NCBI GenBank assembly: GCA_004555705.1
Contig: SFHI01000007.1
Coordinates: 14,102 to 78,101 of the forward strand
Direction: 5' to 3'
Source of the DNA: Clostridiales bacterium
GTDB lineage: Bacteria > Bacillota > Clostridia > Oscillospirales > Oscillospiraceae
DNA: 64,000 bases
In this document: positions 59,733 to 64,000 of the stretch, in pieces
Position numbering within the stretch: the stretch's first letter is position 1
How the letters are laid out: each line of letters starts with the position of its first letter
Notes under the pieces: model-generated
Seen by the model: the letters and a program-made list of their open reading frames with translations, nothing else
Database searches by the model: none
Told to the model about the DNA's origin: nothing
Program-made: the position numbers and the translations under genes

Positions 59733-60953
59733 ATGAAACATCGCAAATCGATTCGTTCCCTGATTGCGCTGGGGATCACTGCCGTGCTGCTGCTGGGCCT
59801 GGTTCCCGGCTCTGCCCGGGCGGCCAGCTCCAGTGAGATTAAGGAGGCGATTCAGGACCTGAAAGCAGAAAATTCCCAGATACAGGCCCAGATCAACGCC
59901 ATCCGCAGCCGGTACGACGCCAACGCCAGTGAGATTCAGCAGCTGGTGGATCAGAAGGATGCCATTGACCAGGAGATCGTGCTGCTGAACGAGCAGATCA
60001 TCAACGTCAATGAGCAGGTGGCCGCCTATTCCCAGCTGGTTGCCGACACCCAGGAGCAGCTGGAGGTATCCCAGGCGCTTCTGGACGATCTGAGTGAACG
60101 GAACCGGCAGCGGATTCAGGCCATGGAGGAAGCCGGAACCATTTCCTACTGGGAGGTGCTCTTCGAGGCCAGCAGCTTTACGGACCTGCTGGACCGGCTG
60201 AACATGGTGGAGGAGATCGCCGCCGCCGACCAGCGCAGACTGCAGGAAATGGAGCTGGCGGCCGCTATGGTGGAGAAAACCCGCCTGGAAATGGAGGAAA
60301 ACCTGCAGGAGCTGGAGACGAGCCGCGCGGAGCTGGCTCTGGCCCAGCAGACCCTGGAGGAGCGCCGGGATGACTCCGACGAGCTTCTGCGGGAGCTGAT
60401 CGCCAAGCAGGAGGAGTTCCAGGCGCTGCTGGACGAATCCGAGGCGGCCCAGGACGAGCTGATGCAGCAGATCGCCCAGAAGGAGAAGGAACTGAAGGAG
60501 GCCCAGTACGACGAGTACCTGGCCAAGCTGGCGGCCATGGGCACCGCGCCCCCCTCCAACGCCACCTGGGTGACGCCTGTGTCGAATTACACCCTGACCA
60601 GCCCCTTCGGCAACCGCCTGCACCCGGTGCTGGGCATCTACCGGATGCACAACGGCATTGATATGGCCTGCCCTACGGGAACCCCCATCTATGCCACCCG
60701 GGCCGGAAAGGTGACCACCGCCGCTTATCAGGCGGGAGGCGCGGGCTACTATGTGAGCATCAACCATCTGGACGGTTTTTCCTCCATCTATATGCACATG
60801 ACCCGCTATGTGGTCTCCGCGGGACAGACCGTGGCCCAGGGACAGCTGATCGGCTATGTGGGCAGCACCGGAATCTCCACCGGTCCCCATCTGCACTTCG
60901 GCATCTCTTATGCAGGAACTTATGTAAACCCCTTGGCGTACATCTACCGGTGA
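59733..60953 (+). CDS. Murein hydrolase-like coiled-coil M23 protein (first copy)
   Basis: 406 residues from the ATG at 59733 (TTGGAG upstream). Signal peptide (about 1-32, ...PGSARA), a long coiled coil (about 35-255) and a C-terminal LytM/M23 domain with HNGIDMACPTGTPIYA, YMHMTRY and GPHLHFG. The His and Asp zinc ligands are present, so it may be active rather than an EnvC-type activator only. Its place after ftsEX suggests FtsX-dependent activation. Confidence 0.9.
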   Translation: MKHRKSIRSLIALGITAVLLLGLVPGSARAASSSEIKEAIQDLKAENSQIQAQINAIRSRYDANASEIQQLVDQKDAIDQEIVLLNEQIINVNEQVAAYSQLVADTQEQLEVSQALLDDLSERNRQRIQAMEEAGTISYWEVLFEASSFTDLLDRLNMVEEIAAADQRRLQEMELAAAMVEKTRLEMEENLQELETSRAELALAQQTLEERRDDSDELLRELIAKQEEFQALLDESEAAQDELMQQIAQKEKELKEAQYDEYLAKLAAMGTAPPSNATWVTPVSNYTLTSPFGNRLHPVLGIYRMHNGIDMACPTGTPIYATRAGKVTTAAYQAGGAGYYVSINHLDGFSSIYMHMTRYVVSAGQTVAQGQLIGYVGSTGISTGPHLHFGISYAGTYVNPLAYIYR

Positions 60954-60981
60954 CGCCCTCCCACGCGAAAAGGAGTAGCTT

Positions 60982-62310
60982 ATGAACAATCGCAAACGTC
61001 TCGTATCCATCCTGGCTGGAATCATGGCCGCAGTGATGCTGCTGACCCTGATCATCGGCCTGCTCCCCACCCGGGCCAGCGCCGCCTCCTCCAGCGAAAT
61101 CCGCAAGCAGATCAACGAGCTGAAGGAGCAGAAGAAGGAAATTGAAGAGCAGATCAAGCAGGTTCAGGACGATTACAAGAAAAATGAGAATGAAATTGCC
61201 GATATTGTGGCAAGAAAGAATGTGATTGACCAGGAGATCGGCCTGCTCAGCGCCCAGATCATCAACATCAACGAGCAGATTTCCGCCTTCAACATCCTCA
61301 TCGCGGACAAACAGGATGAGCTGGACGGAGCCCAGGGCCGGTTCGACCAGCTCAGCGAGGAGAACAAGATCCGAATCCGCACCATGGAGGAGGAGGGCAG
61401 CCTCAGCTACTGGGAGGTGCTCTTCAAGGCCAACGATTTCTCGGACCTGCTGGACCGGCTGAACATGGTGGAGGAGATCGCAGCCTCCGACAAGCGCCGG
61501 CTGGAGGAGCTGGATCAGGCTGCCCAGGCGGTGGAAGAGGCCCAGGCCCAGCTGGAGCTGGAAAAAGGGGAGCTCCAGCTGACCAAGGAAGAGCTGGATG
61601 CTGCCCAGGCCCAGCTGGACGAAAAGAAGGCGGAAGCGGACGCTCTGCTGCTGGAGCTGCTGGCGAAGGCGGACGAGCTGAAGGCGCTGGAGCTGGAGTA
61701 TGCCGAGATGGAAAACCAGCTGCTGGACGACATAGCCGCCAAGGAGCAGGAGTACAATGAAACCAAGCTGGCGGAATGGCTGGCGTACATGGCAACCTAT
61801 ACCACCGTTCCTCCGGAGACCGCCGCGCCCGCTGAAGGCGGAAGTACCAACGGCAGCTCCGGAACCAATTCCGGGACCAATTCCGGAAGCAATTCCGGCG
61901 GCGGCAGCTCTGCCAGCTCCGGCTGGCTTGTGCCCTGCAGCTATGTCAAGCTCACCAGCCCCTTCGGCAACCGGACCTCCCCCACGGCGGGCGCCTCCTC
62001 GTATCATCAGGGCGTGGACCTGGCAGCTCCTCAGGGAACGCCGGTTTATGCCAGCCGGGCGGGCCGGGTGACCATTGCAGGCTACGGCAGCGCCGCGGGC
62101 TACTATGTGACCATTAACCATCTGGACGGATATTCCTCCATCTATATGCACCTGAACAACTATGTTGTGTCCTCCGGCCAGACCGTTTCTGCCGGCCAGC
62201 TCATCGGCTATGTGGGAAGATCCGGCGTCGCCACCGGCTACCACCTGCACTTCGGCATCGCCTACAACGGCGCCTATGTGAACCCGGCCAGTTATGTGAG
62301 CCTTTATTGA
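60982..62310 (+). CDS. Murein hydrolase-like coiled-coil M23 protein (second copy)
   Basis: 442 residues, clearly a tandem paralogue of the previous gene: signal peptide, coiled coil (ISYWEVLFEASSF there, LSYWEVLFKANDF here), a Ser/Gly/Asn-rich linker (about 285-312), then the M23 domain with HQGVDLAAPQGTPVYA, YMHLNNY and YHLHFG. AAAGGAG stands before the ATG at 60982, 28 bases after the first copy, so both are one transcript. Confidence 0.9.
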   Translation: MNNRKRLVSILAGIMAAVMLLTLIIGLLPTRASAASSSEIRKQINELKEQKKEIEEQIKQVQDDYKKNENEIADIVARKNVIDQEIGLLSAQIININEQISAFNILIADKQDELDGAQGRFDQLSEENKIRIRTMEEEGSLSYWEVLFKANDFSDLLDRLNMVEEIAASDKRRLEELDQAAQAVEEAQAQLELEKGELQLTKEELDAAQAQLDEKKAEADALLLELLAKADELKALELEYAEMENQLLDDIAAKEQEYNETKLAEWLAYMATYTTVPPETAAPAEGGSTNGSSGTNSGTNSGSNSGGGSSASSGWLVPCSYVKLTSPFGNRTSPTAGASSYHQGVDLAAPQGTPVYASRAGRVTIAGYGSAAGYYVTINHLDGYSSIYMHLNNYVVSSGQTVSAGQLIGYVGRSGVATGYHLHFGIAYNGAYVNPASYVSLY

Positions 62311-62336
62311 TCCTTTCTCCGGTTTCAAAGTGCTGT

Positions 62337-62491
62337 AAATTGTTGTTTACAGCTCTATAGCGCACTGAAAAAGGACTGTCATTGCGAACCAGCGCGCACG
62401 CTGGTGTGGCAATCCCCCGGATATTCCGGAATCTCAGTCTGCGGACTGGTTCGCAATGACAGTTTCTTTTTAGTGTTGTAAACAACAATTT
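62337..62491. repeat. R21: short class A element
   Basis: Perfect ends, 155 bp. The middle is shortened: the left half reaches CGGATATTCCGG, and the right half has only the small hairpin and the outer stem. Confidence 0.9.
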
Positions 62492-62581
62492 ATCAATGTC
62501 TCCCACGGCGGGAATTTGCAAAAAACTTTTCACCTCCCACAGCCTCCCGGCTGTGGGATGGTTTGCATGAGGTGGTAATTC

Positions 62582-63733
62582 ATGAAGAAGAAAATCCTGC
62601 TGACCCTGTCCCACATCCTGGTAGCCGCGCTGGCCGCGGTGGTTACCCTGAGCTTCGCCGTGCCGAAAACGGGAGCCTCAAAGCTGGACCAGCTGGAGAG
62701 CCTGATCCTGGAGCGCTTCATCGGCGACAGCGACCGGGTGGCCATGGAGGACGCCGCGGCGGAGGCCATGGTGGCGTCCCTGGGGGATCGGTGGAGCTAC
62801 TATATCCCCGCCGATGAATATGAGGCCTACCAGGAGCAGGTGGCAAACGCCTTTGTGGGTGTGGGAATTACCATCCAGGTGACCGAGGAATCCGAGGGCC
62901 TGCTGGTCGTGGACGTCACCCGGGGCGGCCCCGCGGAGGAGGCAGGAATCCTGGTTGGGGACACGCTGGTGGCCGTGGAGGAGACCCGGATCGCCGGCAT
63001 GAGCACCACCGAGGTCCGGAATCTGGTCCGGGGTGAGGAAGGCACCTGGGTGAACCTGACGATCTCCCGGGGCGGCCGGGAGGAGACATTCTCCGTGGAG
63101 CGCCGCCGGATCGAGGTTCCCGTGGCCGCATACACCATGCTGGACAAACATATTGGCCTGGTCCGCATCGAGAATTTTGATCTGCGCTGCGCGGAGGAAA
63201 CCATTGCCGCCATCGAAGCCCTTCTGGAGCAGGGAGCGGAGGGCCTGATCTTTGACGTCCGGGGGAACCCGGGCGGGTACGCCGACGAAATGGTGAAGAT
63301 TCTGGACTACCTGCTTCCGGAGGGGGAGCTGTTCCGGACGGTGGACTACGCCGGGAGGGAACACGTGGATTCCTCCGACGAGCGCTGTCTGGAGCTTCCC
63401 ATGGCGGTGCTGGTAAACGAGGATTCCTACTCCGCCGCGGAGTTCTTCGCCGCCGCCCTGCGGGAATATGACTGGGCGGTGATCGTGGGACAGAAAACCT
63501 GCGGCAAGGGTTATTTCCAGAACACCCTGACCCTCAATGACGGTTCCGCCGTGGGCCTGTCCGTGGGAAAGTATTTTACGCCAAAGGGGGAGAGCCTGGC
63601 GGATGTGGGCGTTACCCCGGACCTCACTGTGGAGGTGGACGAGGAAACCCGGATGAAAATCTATTACGGAACCCTGCCCATTGAGGAGGATGTCCAGCTG
63701 GAAGCGGCGCTGGAGCTGCTGGAGACGGAATAA
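62582..63733 (+). CDS. ctpA: C-terminal processing peptidase (S41) with PDZ domain
   Basis: 383 residues. An N-terminal membrane anchor (about 4-26), a PDZ domain (about 95-165, GVGITIQV ... GPAEEAGILVGDTLVAVEET) and an S41 protease domain. The catalytic Ser is in NEDSYSAAEFFA and Lys in GQKTCGKGYF. RGNPGGYADEMVKI is a further conserved loop. It acts outside the membrane, cutting protein C-termini. It follows the M23 pair, as often seen in Firmicutes, and may process them. Confidence 0.92.
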   Translation: MKKKILLTLSHILVAALAAVVTLSFAVPKTGASKLDQLESLILERFIGDSDRVAMEDAAAEAMVASLGDRWSYYIPADEYEAYQEQVANAFVGVGITIQVTEESEGLLVVDVTRGGPAEEAGILVGDTLVAVEETRIAGMSTTEVRNLVRGEEGTWVNLTISRGGREETFSVERRRIEVPVAAYTMLDKHIGLVRIENFDLRCAEETIAAIEALLEQGAEGLIFDVRGNPGGYADEMVKILDYLLPEGELFRTVDYAGREHVDSSDERCLELPMAVLVNEDSYSAAEFFAAALREYDWAVIVGQKTCGKGYFQNTLTLNDGSAVGLSVGKYFTPKGESLADVGVTPDLTVEVDEETRMKIYYGTLPIEEDVQLEAALELLETE

Positions 63734-63739
63734 AAAACC

Positions 63740-63776
63740 AATGCCCTGACCGGATTTTGCCGGCCAGGGCATTATA
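63740..63776 (+). terminator. Intrinsic terminator after ctpA
   Basis: Stem AATGCCCTG...CAGGGCATT with an inner CCGG/CCGG pair; ends in ATAAGTT. Seven bases after the stop. Confidence 0.75.
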
Positions 63777-63834
63777 AGTTGTCAGTATTCGATAAAACTA
63801 TGCAGATTATTCAAGGAAAATTTGTATATAGTGC

Positions 63835-63863
63835 TTGACGCGGCCGCGAAAATGGGGTATCAT
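63835..63863 (+). promoter_or_regulatory. Promoter of the next transcription unit
   Basis: TTGACG (63835-63840), a 17-bp spacer and TATCAT (63858-63863). Transcription would run through repeat R22 and out of the window. Confidence 0.62.
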
Positions 63864-63903
63864 AAAAATGCGGCAGAAGCCGCTGTTCAAAGTTCGAATG
63901 CGA

Positions 63904-64000
63904 TAAATTGTTGTTTACAGCACTAAAAAAGAAACTGTCATTGCGAACCAGCGCGCACGCTGGTGTGGCAATCCCCCAACTTTTCAGGCTGCTACGGTAG
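63904..64000. repeat. R22: class A element cut by the window edge
   Basis: Left end and left half present, identical to R16 over all 97 bases. Whether the right half exists lies outside the window. Confidence 0.85.

Noticed and set aside
311..64000. The many palindromic repeats as CRISPR arrays
   Set aside because: Copies are 1-9 kb apart, differ in length and interior, and have no regular spacers; no cas gene is present.

Overview
The window is a high-GC chromosomal segment from an anaerobic Firmicute. Gene content and style suggest a gut Clostridia member of the Oscillospiraceae/Ruminococcaceae type: FMN riboswitch plus RibU, FtsEX next to coiled-coil M23 hydrolases and a Ctp protease, a PucR/CdaR-type regulator, an AcnX pair, polyamine and sugar ABC transporters, and GGAGG ribosome sites. 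That placement is an inference. I found no rRNA, tRNA, phage, integrase or CRISPR.

Layout. 1-8 kb: end of a membrane protein, pcp with an M20 amidohydrolase, a probable structured ncRNA, and potABC plus potD. 8-24 kb: mostly single genes (unknown TPR-like membrane protein, aldo/keto reductase, GH32 fructosidase, phosphoglucomutase, MATE pump, nitroreductase, small membrane proteins, marR-degV, a truncated response regulator, a DUF362 protein). 24-35.6 kb: a carbohydrate region with cupins, a sugar isomerase-like protein, a complete sugar ABC transporter, a zinc dehydrogenase, a LysR regulator, then a second zinc dehydrogenase, a 3-hydroxyacyl-CoA-dehydrogenase-type enzyme and a lactonase. 36-45 kb: a compact five-gene minus-strand operon (below). 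45-53 kb: Fe-S aldo/keto reductase, proBAC, and an AcnX pair with a flavin ene-reductase. 53-64 kb: riboswitch-controlled ribU, a DUF4830-like protein, a pseudouridine synthase, a PucR-type regulator, ftsEX, two M23 hydrolase-like proteins and a Ctp protease.

The best candidate for an undescribed system is the operon at 36083-44998. In transcription order it encodes (A) a membrane protein with two Rossmann/TrkA-N-like regions and a C-terminal RyR-like domain; (B) a two-TM potassium-channel-like protein with a TVGYGD filter, Rossmann regions and a clear RyR-type domain; (C) a secreted protein with a Gly-Asp-Thr triplet repeat; (D) a membrane protein with a degenerate TIR-like domain; and (E) a TIR-TM-TPR protein that keeps the putative catalytic glutamate. 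Junctions are 4-base overlaps or gaps of 20-24 bases. I infer a TIR/NAD-linked signalling or immunity system that acts on an ion channel.

The second notable signal is a dense family of 22 intergenic elements bounded by AAATTGTTGTTT and AAACAACAATTT. They carry at least four unrelated palindromic interiors. One copy is split by a 162-bp element flanked by a 5-bp direct repeat, and one copy supplies the C-terminus and stop codon of degV. Most copies sit at transcription-unit boundaries; none lies inside the 36-45 kb operon or the sugar transporter operon.
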